This document shows positions 17,469 through 26,379 of a stretch of DNA of 64,000 bases, one piece after another. This DNA comes from Thiobacillus sp. (GTDB taxonomy: Bacteria; Pseudomonadota; Gammaproteobacteria; Burkholderiales; Thiobacillaceae). The notes beneath the pieces are model-generated. The model saw only the letters and a list, made by a program, of their open reading frames with translations. It was not told the DNA's origin and did not search any database. Both the position numbers and the translations under genes were made by a program. Within the stretch, counting starts at the first letter, position 1, and every line of letters begins with the position of its first letter. Location: NCBI GenBank assembly GCA_024709425.1, contig JANJWS010000085.1, positions 1-64,000 of the forward strand, in the 5' to 3' direction.

Positions 17469-18770
17469 ATGAGCCGATTCAATCGTCGTGACTTCCTCAA
17501 GGCGATCGCCGTTGGCATCCCCGCTGCGGGGATGCACATTCCCCTGGCGCGTGCGAACGGAAGTTCGCGTGTCGTGGTGGTGGGGGGGGGCTTTGGCGGG
17601 GCGGTTGCGGCCAAATATCTGAAAATGATGGCGCCATCGGTCGACGTCATTCTCGTCGAGCGCAACCAGGTTTACGTGTCGTGCCCGCTGTCCAACGAAG
17701 TCATCTCCGGGCATGGCAACCTCAAGGATCTGGAGGTCGGCTACGACGGTTTGCAGAAGCGCGGCGTCACCGTCATTTTCGATGAGGCGACCGCCATCGA
17801 TCCGGTCAAGCGCAGCGTGGCACTCAAGGGCGGCAAGACGCTTGCCTATGATGCGCTCGTGCTCTCGCCCGGCATCGACTTCAATTACGCGGGTGTCGAA
17901 GGCTACAGTGCGGAGCTGGCGGACGGTGATTTGCCGCACGCCTACAAGGCGGGTCCGCAGACGCTCGCACTGAAAAGGCAGCTGGAGGCTATGCCCGACG
18001 GGGGGACCTTCATCATTGCGGTGCCGCCCGGGCCGTTCCGCTGTCCGCCCGGCCCCTACGAGCGCGCGTCGCAGGTGGCTGCCTACCTGAAGGGGCACGG
18101 CAAGGCCAAATCGAAGGTACTCATCCTGGACGCCAACGATTCCTTCTCCAAGAAGGGCTTGTTCGAACAGGCGTGGAAAACGCACTACGGCAACATGATC
18201 GAGTGGGTACCCGGCGCATCCGACGGCAGGGTCGTCAAGATCGATCCCAAGACGAAGACGGCCTTCACCAACTTTGGTGAGCACAAGGCCGACGTTCTCA
18301 ACGTCATCCCGCCTCACCATGCCGGAAACATCGCGCAGACGGCGGGCCTCACCAACGAAAAAGGCTGGTGCCCGGTCGACATGCTGACCATGGAATCGAC
18401 CGTGCAGAAGAACGTGTGGGTCGTCGGCGACGCCTGCGTGCATGGTGACCTGCCGGTCTATCCGATGCCGAAGTCGGCGCATGCCGCGGTAACCCAGGCT
18501 AAGGTGGCGGTGGGTGCGATCGTCGCCCGCCTCGCCGGCAAGCCGGCGCCGGAGCCCCATTTCGTCAACACCTGTTACAGCATCGCCGCGCCCGAATGGG
18601 GGTTCTCGGTGGTGCACGTCTATCGGGTGGAAGATGGCAAGCTGATCTATGCGCAGGAGGCAGGCGGCATCTCCGCGATCGATACGCCGGCCATCGCCAC
18701 GCTGCGCAAGCTGGAGGCGGAGTACGCCGTCGGCTGGCTGAAGAACATCATGGCGGACTGTTTCGCCTGA
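17469..18770 (+). CDS. fccB: FccB, flavoprotein subunit of sulfide dehydrogenase
   Basis: A protein of 433 aa that oxidises sulfide to sulfur/polysulfide. A Tat signal (NRRDFLK) ends near Ala29. The FAD-binding [10 protein letters not shown] is at 35-44. Cys72 (YVSCPLSNE) fits the cysteine that binds FAD covalently in A. vinosum FccB, and Cys192 ([11 protein letters not shown]) with Cys369 (NTCYS) fits the active-site disulfide; subtracting the signal peptide gives numbers close to the published Cys42, Cys161 and Cys337. The catalytic set is therefore complete. A 9-G run (17582-17590) encodes the FAD-binding glycines and is a possible slippage site. SoxF is a close relative, but the paired fccA favours Fcc. 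Confidence 0.9.
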   Translation: MSRFNRRDFLKAIAVGIPAAGMHIPLARANGSSRVVVVGGGFGGAVAAKYLKMMAPSVDVILVERNQVYVSCPLSNEVISGHGNLKDLEVGYDGLQKRGVTVIFDEATAIDPVKRSVALKGGKTLAYDALVLSPGIDFNYAGVEGYSAELADGDLPHAYKAGPQTLALKRQLEAMPDGGTFIIAVPPGPFRCPPGPYERASQVAAYLKGHGKAKSKVLILDANDSFSKKGLFEQAWKTHYGNMIEWVPGASDGRVVKIDPKTKTAFTNFGEHKADVLNVIPPHHAGNIAQTAGLTNEKGWCPVDMLTMESTVQKNVWVVGDACVHGDLPVYPMPKSAHAAVTQAKVAVGAIVARLAGKPAPEPHFVNTCYSIAAPEWGFSVVHVYRVEDGKLIYAQEAGGISAIDTPAIATLRKLEAEYAVGWLKNIMADCFA

Positions 18771-18808
18771 TCGCACGCATTGACCGAGTTCTTTCGAGGG
18801 AGAACGCC

Positions 18809-20518
18809 ATGAGCAGAGGGAATCGTTTTTCGCGCGGGCTGCTGGCCGCGGTCGCGGCATGGCTCGGGCTTGCCGCACACGCCGCGCCGACACCGCCGAT
18901 CAAGCCGGTGGATGCCGAGAAGTGTTTCGCGTGCCATGTCGAAATCGAGGATTTCCATGCAGAGGGGCGTCACGCCACGGTGAACTGCGCGCACTGCCAT
19001 GAAAACGCGGATGCGCATCTGAAAACAGCCAAGCCCAAGAACATGGGTACGCGCCCGGTGACTGTTGTCGATCATCGCGCGTGCGCCAGCTGCCACGCCG
19101 ACCAGTACAACTCCTTCGTGCAGACCAATCTGCATTCGCCGGCGCGTCTGGAGAAGGCGACCTTCAAGGGACGCTCCCCGCTGTTCGACAAGCTGATGGA
19201 AGGATATGGCTTTACCAAGGAACACGGCGAGCCACGCTCGCATGCTTTCATGCTGGTCGACCAGTGGGCGGTCGACCGCGGCTTCGGTGGCCGCATCCAG
19301 TTCAAGGACTGGACCTATATCAACAAGGCCGAACTGGCGGCGAACAATGCGTGGAACGTGCTGGTGGACCGCGAGCCGGAAACCTCCGACCAGAAGAAAT
19401 TCATGCGCCAGACGGTCACGGCTGTCAACCCGGTGTGCATGAACTGCAAGACGCAGGACCACATTCTCGACTGGAGCTATCGAGGCGAGAAGCATCCTGC
19501 TGCGAAGTGGGACCGCACCACGAAGCCGGTCGAATTCGCACGCGCAATGAAGCATCCGCTCAATTGTTTCATGTGCCACGATCCGCACTCGGCGGGGCCG
19601 CGCGTGGTGCGCGATGCGCTGATCCATGCCGTGGTGGACCGCAAGCTGGGCACCTATCCCATGGATCCGGAAAAGAGCCAGAAGACGACGATGACCAAGG
19701 TCACGTTCAAGCGTAACGGCACTGATTTTCGCGCCATTGGCGTGCTCAACCGGACCGACTCCAACCTGATGTGCGCGCAATGTCACGTCGAGTACAACTG
19801 CGGGCCCGGCTATGACTGCACCGATCCGGAAGACCACAAGCCGGTTGGTATGGCGGACGCACGCACCAACCTGTTTCCGTGGACCAACGTCTTCGGCTAC
19901 AAGAAGGTCATGGCTGAGGACTACAAGTTCAAGGACTTCAAGCACGCTGGCACCGGTGCGTATCTGCCCAAGATCCAGCATCCGGAGTTCGAGACGTACT
20001 GGGGCTCCAAGCACGAGCGGGCGGGCGTCGAGTGCAAGAACTGCCACATGCCGAAAAAGGTTCTGGCCAATGGCAAGACGCTGACTTCGCACCAACAGAT
20101 GTCGCCGCGATTCCAGATCAAGGAAACCTGCCTCACCTGCCACAAGGACTGGAGCGAGAAGGATGCGCTCTACCACATGGATTCGGTGCAGAACTACGTG
20201 CGTGGCAAGCTCGCCAAGGCCGAGTTCTGGCTCGCCAGCCTGATCGACTGGATCGGCAAGGCGCAGCAGGATGGCAAGGTGCCGAAGGACGTGATGGACA
20301 AGGCCTACGACCTGCAGTACGACGCCACCCTCTACTGGGAATGGTGGACCGCCGAGAACTCCGACGGCTTCCATAACCCGCAGAACGCGCGCGAATCGCT
20401 GACCCGTTCGGTCGATGCGTCGCAGGAAGGCATCGCACTCCTGAAGAAGGCGCTCGGCGTCGACAAGGTGCCGGCCAGTGTCGGCAACAGCAAGGCGTCT
20501 GCGCAGAAAGCGTACTGA
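18809..20518 (+). CDS. Octaheme cytochrome c nitrite reductase (ONR/TvNiR type)
   Basis: A protein of 569 aa with a 26-residue signal peptide. Eight heme sites: CFACH 39-43, CAHCH 60-64, CASCH 92-96, CMNCK 210-214, CFMCH 253-257, CAQCH 322-326, CKNCH 409-413 and CLTCH 441-445. The fourth is CXXCK, as in the catalytic heme of NrfA and of the octaheme enzyme of Thioalkalivibrio nitratireducens. After removal of 26 residues, Lys214, Arg157, Tyr329 and Cys331 become 188, 131, 303 and 305, the numbers I know for the TvNiR catalytic lysine, arginine and crosslinked Tyr-x-Cys pair. A Gln-His (390-391) fits the remaining pair. It should reduce nitrite to ammonium with six electrons. It has no nrfH or nrfBCD beside it; FccA is the nearest possible donor. 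The ATG at 18809 follows CGAGGGAGA. Confidence 0.92.
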   Translation: MSRGNRFSRGLLAAVAAWLGLAAHAAPTPPIKPVDAEKCFACHVEIEDFHAEGRHATVNCAHCHENADAHLKTAKPKNMGTRPVTVVDHRACASCHADQYNSFVQTNLHSPARLEKATFKGRSPLFDKLMEGYGFTKEHGEPRSHAFMLVDQWAVDRGFGGRIQFKDWTYINKAELAANNAWNVLVDREPETSDQKKFMRQTVTAVNPVCMNCKTQDHILDWSYRGEKHPAAKWDRTTKPVEFARAMKHPLNCFMCHDPHSAGPRVVRDALIHAVVDRKLGTYPMDPEKSQKTTMTKVTFKRNGTDFRAIGVLNRTDSNLMCAQCHVEYNCGPGYDCTDPEDHKPVGMADARTNLFPWTNVFGYKKVMAEDYKFKDFKHAGTGAYLPKIQHPEFETYWGSKHERAGVECKNCHMPKKVLANGKTLTSHQQMSPRFQIKETCLTCHKDWSEKDALYHMDSVQNYVRGKLAKAEFWLASLIDWIGKAQQDGKVPKDVMDKAYDLQYDATLYWEWWTAENSDGFHNPQNARESLTRSVDASQEGIALLKKALGVDKVPASVGNSKASAQKAY

Positions 20519-20532
20519 TCCGCATCGCGGGG

Positions 20533-20565
20533 CCGGACAAGGGGGCTTTGGCTCCCTTGTTCCGG
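20533..20565 (+). terminator. Hairpin downstream of the octaheme nitrite reductase gene
   Basis: CCGGACAAGGGGGC and GCTCCCTTGTTCCGG pair as a 14-bp stem with one bulge and one mismatch around a short TTTG loop, 15 bases after the stop. There is no T-run after it, so termination may be partial. It separates the nap-fcc-ONR genes from ccm. Confidence 0.6.
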
Positions 20566-20579
20566 GCGCTTGCCGGAGT

Positions 20580-20590
20580 CCCCCCCCCCC
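20580..20590. repeat. Poly-C tract upstream of ccmA
   Basis: Eleven consecutive C residues in the 155-base gap before ccmA. Such runs slip during replication and could alter leader length or promoter spacing of the ccm genes; they are also prone to sequencing error. Confidence 0.7.
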
Positions 20591-20673
20591 GGCCCGCTCC
20601 TTCATGCGCCGTTCCCCGTTGGGGACGGTGAATTCTGGTAAGCTGCGGGGTTGGTTCCATAGCCTTTGCCCCG

Positions 20674-21303
20674 ATGACCCCGCCCGTACTTTCCGCCCAC
20701 GATCTCGCCTGTGAACGCAGCGAGCGCGCGCTGTTCCGGGGGCTTGGCTTCGATCTCGGCGCAGGGGAGGCGCTGTGGGTACGCGGTGGCAACGGCCATG
20801 GCAAGACCAGCCTCTTGCGCATCCTGTGTGGTCTGTCACAGCCCGCCGCGGGTGAGGTGCGCTGGCGCGGGGAACTGCTCGATCGCATGCGCGAGCGGTA
20901 CGGACGTGAAATGGCCTACGTCGGCCATGCCAATGGCATCAAGGACGACCTCACGCCGCTGGAAAACCTTCGCCTTGCCGCGGAACTGGGTGGGCGAGAA
21001 CTGAACGAATCGAACGCTGTGACTGCCCTGGAGCGGGTCGGGCTGGGGCGTTGCCTCGACCTGCCGGCGCGCGTGCTTTCCTTTGGCCAGCGCAGACGCG
21101 TCGCCCTGGCCAGCCTCCTGACCGCCGGTGCGGTGTTGTGGATTCTCGACGAACCCCTGACCGGCCTCGACGTCGACGGGGTCGCCATGGTGGAAGGACT
21201 GATCCAGGATCACGTTGCCGCCGGCGGCATGGCCGTCATGACGACCCACCAGCCGTTTGCGTTCACGGATATCACGCCCAAGTCGATTTCGGTCGGGGAA
21301 TGA
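20674..21303 (+). CDS. ccmA: CcmA, heme-export ABC ATPase
   Basis: A protein of 209 aa, the ATP-binding subunit of the CcmABCD complex that releases holo-CcmE. The Walker A motif is GGNGHGKT at 38-45; the signature LSFGQRRRVALA and Walker B WILDEPLTGLD follow. The length is normal. It heads the ccm run, 155 bases after the octaheme nitrite reductase, behind a hairpin and a poly-C tract. The ribosome-binding site is weak. Confidence 0.93.
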   Translation: MTPPVLSAHDLACERSERALFRGLGFDLGAGEALWVRGGNGHGKTSLLRILCGLSQPAAGEVRWRGELLDRMRERYGREMAYVGHANGIKDDLTPLENLRLAAELGGRELNESNAVTALERVGLGRCLDLPARVLSFGQRRRVALASLLTAGAVLWILDEPLTGLDVDGVAMVEGLIQDHVAAGGMAVMTTHQPFAFTDITPKSISVGE

Positions 21304-21325
21304 TGCGCCCTTTCCATGAGCCCGC

Positions 21326-21994
21326 ATGCTGCGCTTCCTGACCACTGTGATCCGCCGCGACATCCTGCTTGCTGCGCGCCGGCGCGGCGACTGGCTGACT
21401 GCGCAGTTTTTCTTCGTCATGGTGACGAGCCTGTTCCCACTCGGCATCGGCCCGGAGCCGACGATGCTGCGCAGCATCGGTCCCGGCGTGGTATGGGTCG
21501 CAGCGCTGCTCGCCTGCCTGTTGTCACTGGGGCGACTCTACGCCGACGATCATCGCGACGGCAGTCTGGAACAATTGCTGCTTTCGCCCTATCCCAACAC
21601 CGTCCTCGCGCTGGGCAAGGCGCTCGCGCACTGGATCATCAATGGTATTCCGCTGCTGTTGATCGCGCCGGTACTCGGTATCCAGTTCGGCCTGCCGGGC
21701 GATGCCCTGTGGGTGCTGGTGCTGTCGCTGGCGATCGGCACGCCCATCCTGTCTCTGCTGGGCGGCATCGGCGCGGCACTGACCCTCGGCCTGCGTGGCG
21801 GCGGGGTGCTGATCACTTTGCTGATCCTGCCCCTGTACGTGCCGGTACTGATTTTCGGGGCGGGCGCGGTCGAGGGCACGCTCTCGGGAACTGGCGCCGA
21901 GGCGCACCTGTCCCTGTTGGGGGCCTTGCTGGTGATGGCCCTGCTGATTGCGCCCTGGATCAGCGCACTGGCCCTCAGGGTCTCCGTGGAGTAA
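21326..21994 (+). CDS. ccmB: CcmB, heme-export ABC permease
   Basis: A protein of 222 aa with six predicted membrane helices and the family N-terminus (VIRRDILLAARRRGDW). It is the membrane partner of CcmA in cytochrome c maturation System I. The ATG lies 22 bases after the ccmA stop. FPLGIGPEP and YADDHRDGSLEQLLLSPY are the conserved family stretches. Confidence 0.93.
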   Translation: MLRFLTTVIRRDILLAARRRGDWLTAQFFFVMVTSLFPLGIGPEPTMLRSIGPGVVWVAALLACLLSLGRLYADDHRDGSLEQLLLSPYPNTVLALGKALAHWIINGIPLLLIAPVLGIQFGLPGDALWVLVLSLAIGTPILSLLGGIGAALTLGLRGGGVLITLLILPLYVPVLIFGAGAVEGTLSGTGAEAHLSLLGALLVMALLIAPWISALALRVSVE

Positions 21995-21998
21995 GCGC

Positions 21999-22733
21999 TT
22001 GAACTTCTATCATTACGCCTCGCCGGCGACCTTCTATCCGCTCGCCGGCCGGCTCATTCCGTGGTTCGCTGGACTTGCCGCCATCCTGACAGCGGTCGGG
22101 CTGTACATCAGTTTCTTCGTCGCACCCACCGACTTTCAGCAGGGCGAGGGCTACCGCATCATTTTCATCCACGTGCCTGCGGCCTGGATGTCGATGTTCA
22201 TCTATGTCGTGATGGCGTTCTGGTCGGCCATCGGGCTGGCCTGGAACACCCGGCTGTCCTTTGTCATGGCGCGCGCACTGGCACCGACGGGCGCACTGTT
22301 CACCTTTCTCGCCTTGTGGACTGGCGCATTGTGGGGCAAGCCCATGTGGGGCGCGTGGTGGGTATGGGACGCGCGTCTTACCTCCTCGCTGATCCTGCTG
22401 TTCCTCTACGTCGGCTACATGGCGTTGCAGGCGGCCATCGACGATCCGCGTCGCGCCGACCGCGCCGGCGCGCTGCTCAACCTGGTCGGCGTTATCAACG
22501 TGCCGATCATCTATTTCTCGGTGAAGTGGTGGAATACCCTGCACCAGGGTGCGTCGGTGAGCCTTACCCGCGCGCCTTCCATGGCGCAGACCATGCTGTG
22601 GGGCATGCTGATCATGGCGCTCGCCGCCTGGATGTACACCATCGCGGCAGCACTGGCCCGTTCGCGTACCCTGCTGCTCGAACGTGAACGCCGCACCGAC
22701 TGGGCGCGTGCCGAAATCGGGAGACGGACATGA
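21999..22733 (+). CDS. ccmC: CcmC, heme-handling protein of System I
   Basis: A protein of 244 aa with six membrane helices and the tryptophan-rich heme-binding WWD motif ([13 protein letters not shown]) near residues 115-127, flanked by conserved periplasmic histidines (HVPAAW and TLHQGAS). It loads heme onto CcmE. I chose the TTG at 21999, which gives the family-typical N-terminus [16 protein letters not shown]; the frame is open further upstream inside ccmB but that part is unconserved. It overlaps ccmD by 4 bases. Confidence 0.92.
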   Translation: MNFYHYASPATFYPLAGRLIPWFAGLAAILTAVGLYISFFVAPTDFQQGEGYRIIFIHVPAAWMSMFIYVVMAFWSAIGLAWNTRLSFVMARALAPTGALFTFLALWTGALWGKPMWGAWWVWDARLTSSLILLFLYVGYMALQAAIDDPRRADRAGALLNLVGVINVPIIYFSVKWWNTLHQGASVSLTRAPSMAQTMLWGMLIMALAAWMYTIAAALARSRTLLLERERRTDWARAEIGRRT

Positions 22734-22903
22734 TGTGGGAAAGCTGGGATGCTTTCTGGGCCATGGGTGGCTATGCGTTCTACGTGTGGGGTTCCTTCGG
22801 TGTCACCCTCGCCTGCGTGGCGGGCGAAGTGTGGCTGTTGCGCCGCCAGCGCCGGCAGGTATTGAGCCGCCTGCGCCGCATGCAAAGCCTGGATTCGCAA
22901 TAA
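22730..22903 (+). CDS. ccmD: CcmD, small membrane protein of System I
   Basis: A protein of 57 aa: [20 protein letters not shown], then a single membrane helix ([17 protein letters not shown]) and a basic tail (RRQRRQ...RLRRM). That is the normal CcmD plan: a WxAFWxMGGY...VW start, one helix and a positive cytoplasmic end. It stabilises CcmC-CcmE contact in the heme-release complex. It starts at the ATGATG overlapping the ccmC stop. The size and place between ccmC and ccmE make the call safe. Confidence 0.9.
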   Translation: MMWESWDAFWAMGGYAFYVWGSFGVTLACVAGEVWLLRRQRRQVLSRLRRMQSLDSQ

Positions 22904-22917
22904 CCGTGAAGATGGCC

Positions 22918-23364
22918 ATGAAATCGCGTCACAAGAAACTCGCCCTGATCGTTCTCGTCGTCGCCGCGCTCGGCATTGCCGCGGGGCTCGTGCTCAACGC
23001 CTTCCAGAGCAACCTGGTGTTCTTCTTCTCGCCGACCCAGGTCGCCAACGGCGAGGCGCCGACCGGCCGCGCCTTCCGCATCGGCGGCCTGGTCGAGGAG
23101 GGCAGCATCCAGCGGCAACCCGACGGCCTGTCGGTACACTTCGTCGTGACCGACACCGCACGCACGATCCCGGTCGTCTATACGGGAATCCTCCCCGACC
23201 TGTTCAAGGAGGGCAAAGGCGTCGTCGCCGAGGGCCAACTGGGCAGCGATGGCGTGTTCACTGCGACCCAGGTGCTGGCGAAGCACGATGAGAACTACAT
23301 GCCCCCGGAAGCGGCCCACGCGGTGGAACAAGCGCAGAAGGCCCAGCAGTCGGTGGTCGAATGA
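22918..23364 (+). CDS. ccmE: CcmE, heme chaperone
   Basis: A protein of 148 aa with an N-terminal membrane anchor (residues about 7-27) and a periplasmic OB-fold domain. His123 in [11 protein letters not shown] is the residue that binds heme covalently, and Tyr127 is the expected heme-iron ligand. I chose the ATG at 22918 ([10 protein letters not shown]), 7 bases after a GAAG; another ATG at 22912 would add two residues. It carries heme from CcmC to CcmF/H. Confidence 0.93.
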   Translation: MKSRHKKLALIVLVVAALGIAAGLVLNAFQSNLVFFFSPTQVANGEAPTGRAFRIGGLVEEGSIQRQPDGLSVHFVVTDTARTIPVVYTGILPDLFKEGKGVVAEGQLGSDGVFTATQVLAKHDENYMPPEAAHAVEQAQKAQQSVVE

Positions 23365-23411
23365 ACAGGCATTTCGAAGCGTGCATGCCCGCACGCTGAC
23401 AAGGAGAACAC

Positions 23412-25388
23412 ATGATCCCGGAACTTGGCCACTTCGCCCTCATCATCGCGTTGCTGCTGGCATTGGTGCAGGCGATCCTGCCGCTTTACGGGGCGCAACG
23501 TGGCAACCGCACCCTGATGGCGGTGGCGCGCCCGGCCGCCCAGGGGCAGTTCATGTTCATCGTGCTTGCCTTCGGCTGCCTCGCCTGGTCCTTCCTCGTC
23601 AACGATTTCTCGGTGCTGAACGTGGCGCGGAACTCGTATTCGCGCCTGCCAGAGGTTTATCGTTTCACCGCGACATGGGGTTCGCATGAGGGTTCGATGC
23701 TGTTCTGGGTGATGATCCTGGGGTTCTGGAGCGCTGCGGTTTCGGTATTTTCGCGCCATCTCCCGGAAGACATGGCGGCGCGCGTCCTGGGCGTCATGGG
23801 GCTCATTGCGGTAGGCTTTCTTGCCTTTCTCCTGACTACCTCGAATCCGTTCGTGCGTCTCGTGCCCGCCGCGCCGGACGGCAACGACATGAACCCGCTG
23901 CTGCAGGATTGGGGCATGATCGTGCATCCACCGATGCTCTACATGGGTTACGTCGGCTTCGCGGTCGCCTTCGCCTTTGCCATTGCCGCGCTGCTTTCCG
24001 GCAAGCTCGACGCGGCCTGGGCCCGCTGGTCGCGGCCGTGGACGACGGTGGCCTGGGGCTTCCTCACACTGGGTATCGTGCTTGGCAGCTGGTGGGCCTA
24101 CCGTGAGCTCGGCTGGGGGGGGTGGTGGTTCTGGGATCCCACCGAAAACGCCTCGTTCATGCCGTGGCTGGCCGGCACCGCACTCATCCACTCGCTGGCG
24201 GTCACCGAAAAGCGTGGCGCCTTCAAGGCGTGGACCGTGCTGCTTGCGCTGCTGGCCTTCTCCCTGTCGCTGCTCGGTACCTTCCTCGTGCGTTCCGGTG
24301 TGCTGTCCTCGGTGCATGCCTTCGCCACTGACCCGGCGCGCGGTGCCTTTATCCTCGGGTTCCTCGCGGTGGTGATCGGCGGCTCGCTCGCGCTGTATGC
24401 GTGGCGTGCACCGAAGATGATCACTGGCGGTGGGTTTACGTGGTTCTCACGCGAGTCGCTGCTGCTCGCCAACAACGTCATCCTGGTCGCGGCGCTCGGC
24501 GCCGTGCTGCTCGGTACGTTGTATCCCCTCTTCATGGACGCCATGGGTCTGGGCAAGATTTCCGTCGGTCCGCCGTACTTCAATGCGGTGTTCGTGCCGT
24601 TGATGGCGCCGGCGCTGTTCCTCATGGGAGTCGGGCCACTCGCACGCTGGAAGGATGCCAGCCTGCCCGACGCGGTGGCACGTCTCAAATGGGCGCTCGT
24701 CGTGGCCGTCGCCACCGCCATCCTGTTGCCGCTCACACTTGATGGTTTCAAGCCATGGGCGAGTCTTGGCTTCTTCCTCGCCGTGTGGATCACGCTGGCG
24801 GTGGGCGTGGCGTTGCGCGACCGCCTGCGCCACGGCGCGGGCAGCCTCGGGCAGAAGCTGCGGTCGGTTCCGCGCGGGTTCTGGGGCATGCAGTTGGCGC
24901 ATTTTGGTGTCGCGGTGGGCATCGCGGGGATTGCGGTGGTGGCCAACTACGAAAGCGAGCGGGATGTGCGCATGGACATCGGCAGCTATGCCGAGCTGGC
25001 GGGCTATACCTTCACCTTCCGCGGAGCGAGCGAATACGATGGCCCCAACTACCGCGCGGCGCGTGGCACGGTGGATGTGACGAAGAACGGCAAGCCGGTC
25101 GGCACGCTGCATCCGGAGAAACGCCTGTACAACGCTTCCGGCATGGCCATGACGGAGGCGGCCCTCGATTCGGGTACGTTCCGCGACGTCTACGTTGCCA
25201 TGGGTGAGCAGCTCGACGAACAAGGCGCATGGAGCGTGCGCCTGTTCCACAAGCCCTTCATCAACTGGCTGTGGCTGGGGGCGACGTTCATGGTCGTGGG
25301 GGGCTTTCTCGCCGCGTCCGACAAACGCTACCGCATCGCCCTGCGGCGAAGCGAACTGCCGCGCGGCGTTGCCGTGCAGGGGGCCTGA
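23412..25388 (+). CDS. ccmF: CcmF, cytochrome c heme lyase subunit
   Basis: A protein of 658 aa with many membrane helices and the WWD signature (WGGWWFWDPTENASFMPWL) around residue 235, preceded by HPPMLYMGYVG. It is the large membrane part of the heme lyase that joins heme from CcmE to apocytochrome CXXCH sites. AAGGAGAACAC precedes the ATG. Note that the window also encodes a CXXCK protein: in E. coli that motif needs a dedicated lyase (NrfEFG), yet no second ccmF/nrfE is visible here. Confidence 0.95.
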   Translation: MIPELGHFALIIALLLALVQAILPLYGAQRGNRTLMAVARPAAQGQFMFIVLAFGCLAWSFLVNDFSVLNVARNSYSRLPEVYRFTATWGSHEGSMLFWVMILGFWSAAVSVFSRHLPEDMAARVLGVMGLIAVGFLAFLLTTSNPFVRLVPAAPDGNDMNPLLQDWGMIVHPPMLYMGYVGFAVAFAFAIAALLSGKLDAAWARWSRPWTTVAWGFLTLGIVLGSWWAYRELGWGGWWFWDPTENASFMPWLAGTALIHSLAVTEKRGAFKAWTVLLALLAFSLSLLGTFLVRSGVLSSVHAFATDPARGAFILGFLAVVIGGSLALYAWRAPKMITGGGFTWFSRESLLLANNVILVAALGAVLLGTLYPLFMDAMGLGKISVGPPYFNAVFVPLMAPALFLMGVGPLARWKDASLPDAVARLKWALVVAVATAILLPLTLDGFKPWASLGFFLAVWITLAVGVALRDRLRHGAGSLGQKLRSVPRGFWGMQLAHFGVAVGIAGIAVVANYESERDVRMDIGSYAELAGYTFTFRGASEYDGPNYRAARGTVDVTKNGKPVGTLHPEKRLYNASGMAMTEAALDSGTFRDVYVAMGEQLDEQGAWSVRLFHKPFINWLWLGATFMVVGGFLAASDKRYRIALRRSELPRGVAVQGA

Positions 25389-25390
25389 AG

Positions 25391-25912
25391 ATGAAACGCT
25401 GGTTGCCGCTGCTCGCCTTCCTGATCCTGGTCGGCTTTTTCGCCAAGGGACTGTTTCTCAATCCGCGTGAGGTGCCCTCGCCGTTCATCGGCCGCGCCGC
25501 GCCGGCATTCACCCTGCCACTGGTCGGCGCTTCGGGCGGGCAATTCAGCCCGGCGGACATGCGCGGCAAGGTATGGCTGCTCAACGTGTGGGCACCGTGG
25601 TGCGTGTCGTGCCGCCAGGAACATCCGGTTCTGATGCAGATCGCCGCGACGGGGCGCGTGCCCATCGTCGGCCTCAACTGGAAGGACCGTGACCGCGAGG
25701 CAGCCGCGCTCCTCGCGCGCACCGGCAGTCCCTATGTGGCGGTGGCCGAGGATCTGGACGGCCGGGTCGGCATCGACTATGGCGTCACCGGCACGCCCGA
25801 GACCTATGTCATCGACCGCGAGGGCATCGTGCGCATGAAGCACATCGGGCCGATCAGCCCTGCTATCTGGCAGGAGAAGCTGGAACCGAAACTGAAGGAG
25901 CTGGGCGTATGA
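25391..25912 (+). CDS. ccmG: CcmG/DsbE, thiol-disulfide oxidoreductase
   Basis: A protein of 173 aa with an N-terminal membrane anchor (residues 4-23) and a thioredoxin fold whose active site is WCVSC (Cys71 and Cys74; the family is usually WCxxC). The GVTGTPETYVID loop carries the cis-proline. It reduces apocytochrome or CcmH cysteines before heme attachment. It starts 2 bases after ccmF and overlaps ccmH by 4 bases. Confidence 0.93.
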   Translation: MKRWLPLLAFLILVGFFAKGLFLNPREVPSPFIGRAAPAFTLPLVGASGGQFSPADMRGKVWLLNVWAPWCVSCRQEHPVLMQIAATGRVPIVGLNWKDRDREAAALLARTGSPYVAVAEDLDGRVGIDYGVTGTPETYVIDREGIVRMKHIGPISPAIWQEKLEPKLKELGV

Positions 25913-26379
25913 GCGGCAGCCCGACTTTCGTGCTGGCGTTGTTGCTGGCTGTTGCTTCGCCCGCGCATGCCGAGGCGCCGCATGCGGCGGCGCCCAACGC
26001 CGAAAATCCCGAGATCGAGCAACGTCTGGTCAGGCTGGGGGAGGACCTGCGCTGTCTGGTATGCCAGAACGAGTCGCTCGCCGGTTCCAAGGCCGAGCTT
26101 GCCGAGGACCTGCGGCGCGAGATTCGCGAGCAGATGAAGGCGGGCAAGAGCGATGCCGAGGTGATCGATTACCTGACGGAGCGCTACGGCGATTTCGTGC
26201 TCTATCGGCCGCCCTTCAAACCGGTGACCTGGTTGCTGTGGCTTGGTCCGGTGTTGTTCCTGGGGGCGGGGGGCGCAGCCTGGTACCTGGCGCTGCGGCG
26301 GCGCCGCGCGGCGGCGACCGAGCCGCCGGATGCACAGAAGCTCGCCGCCGCCGCCCGCTTGCTGGACGAAGGGCGATGA
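25909..26379 (+). CDS. ccmH: CcmH, apocytochrome thiol-reducing subunit
   Basis: A protein of 156 aa with a signal peptide, a periplasmic helical domain carrying the redox pair LRCLVCQN (Cys49 and Cys52), and a C-terminal membrane helix (about residues 106-127). The order and size match N-terminal E. coli CcmH, with the TPR part encoded separately as ccmI. It overlaps ccmG and ccmI by ATGA junctions. Confidence 0.93.
   Translation: MSGSPTFVLALLLAVASPAHAEAPHAAAPNAENPEIEQRLVRLGEDLRCLVCQNESLAGSKAELAEDLRREIREQMKAGKSDAEVIDYLTERYGDFVLYRPPFKPVTWLLWLGPVLFLGAGGAAWYLALRRRRAAATEPPDAQKLAAAARLLDEGR

Noticed and set aside
18809-20518. Reading the octaheme protein as hydroxylamine oxidoreductase, NrfA or tetrathionate reductase
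   Set aside because: HAO lacks a CXXCK heme and its tyrosine crosslinks to another subunit's heme; NrfA has five hemes; the octaheme tetrathionate reductase uses CXXCH throughout as I know it. CXXCK with Tyr-x-Cys fits ONR.
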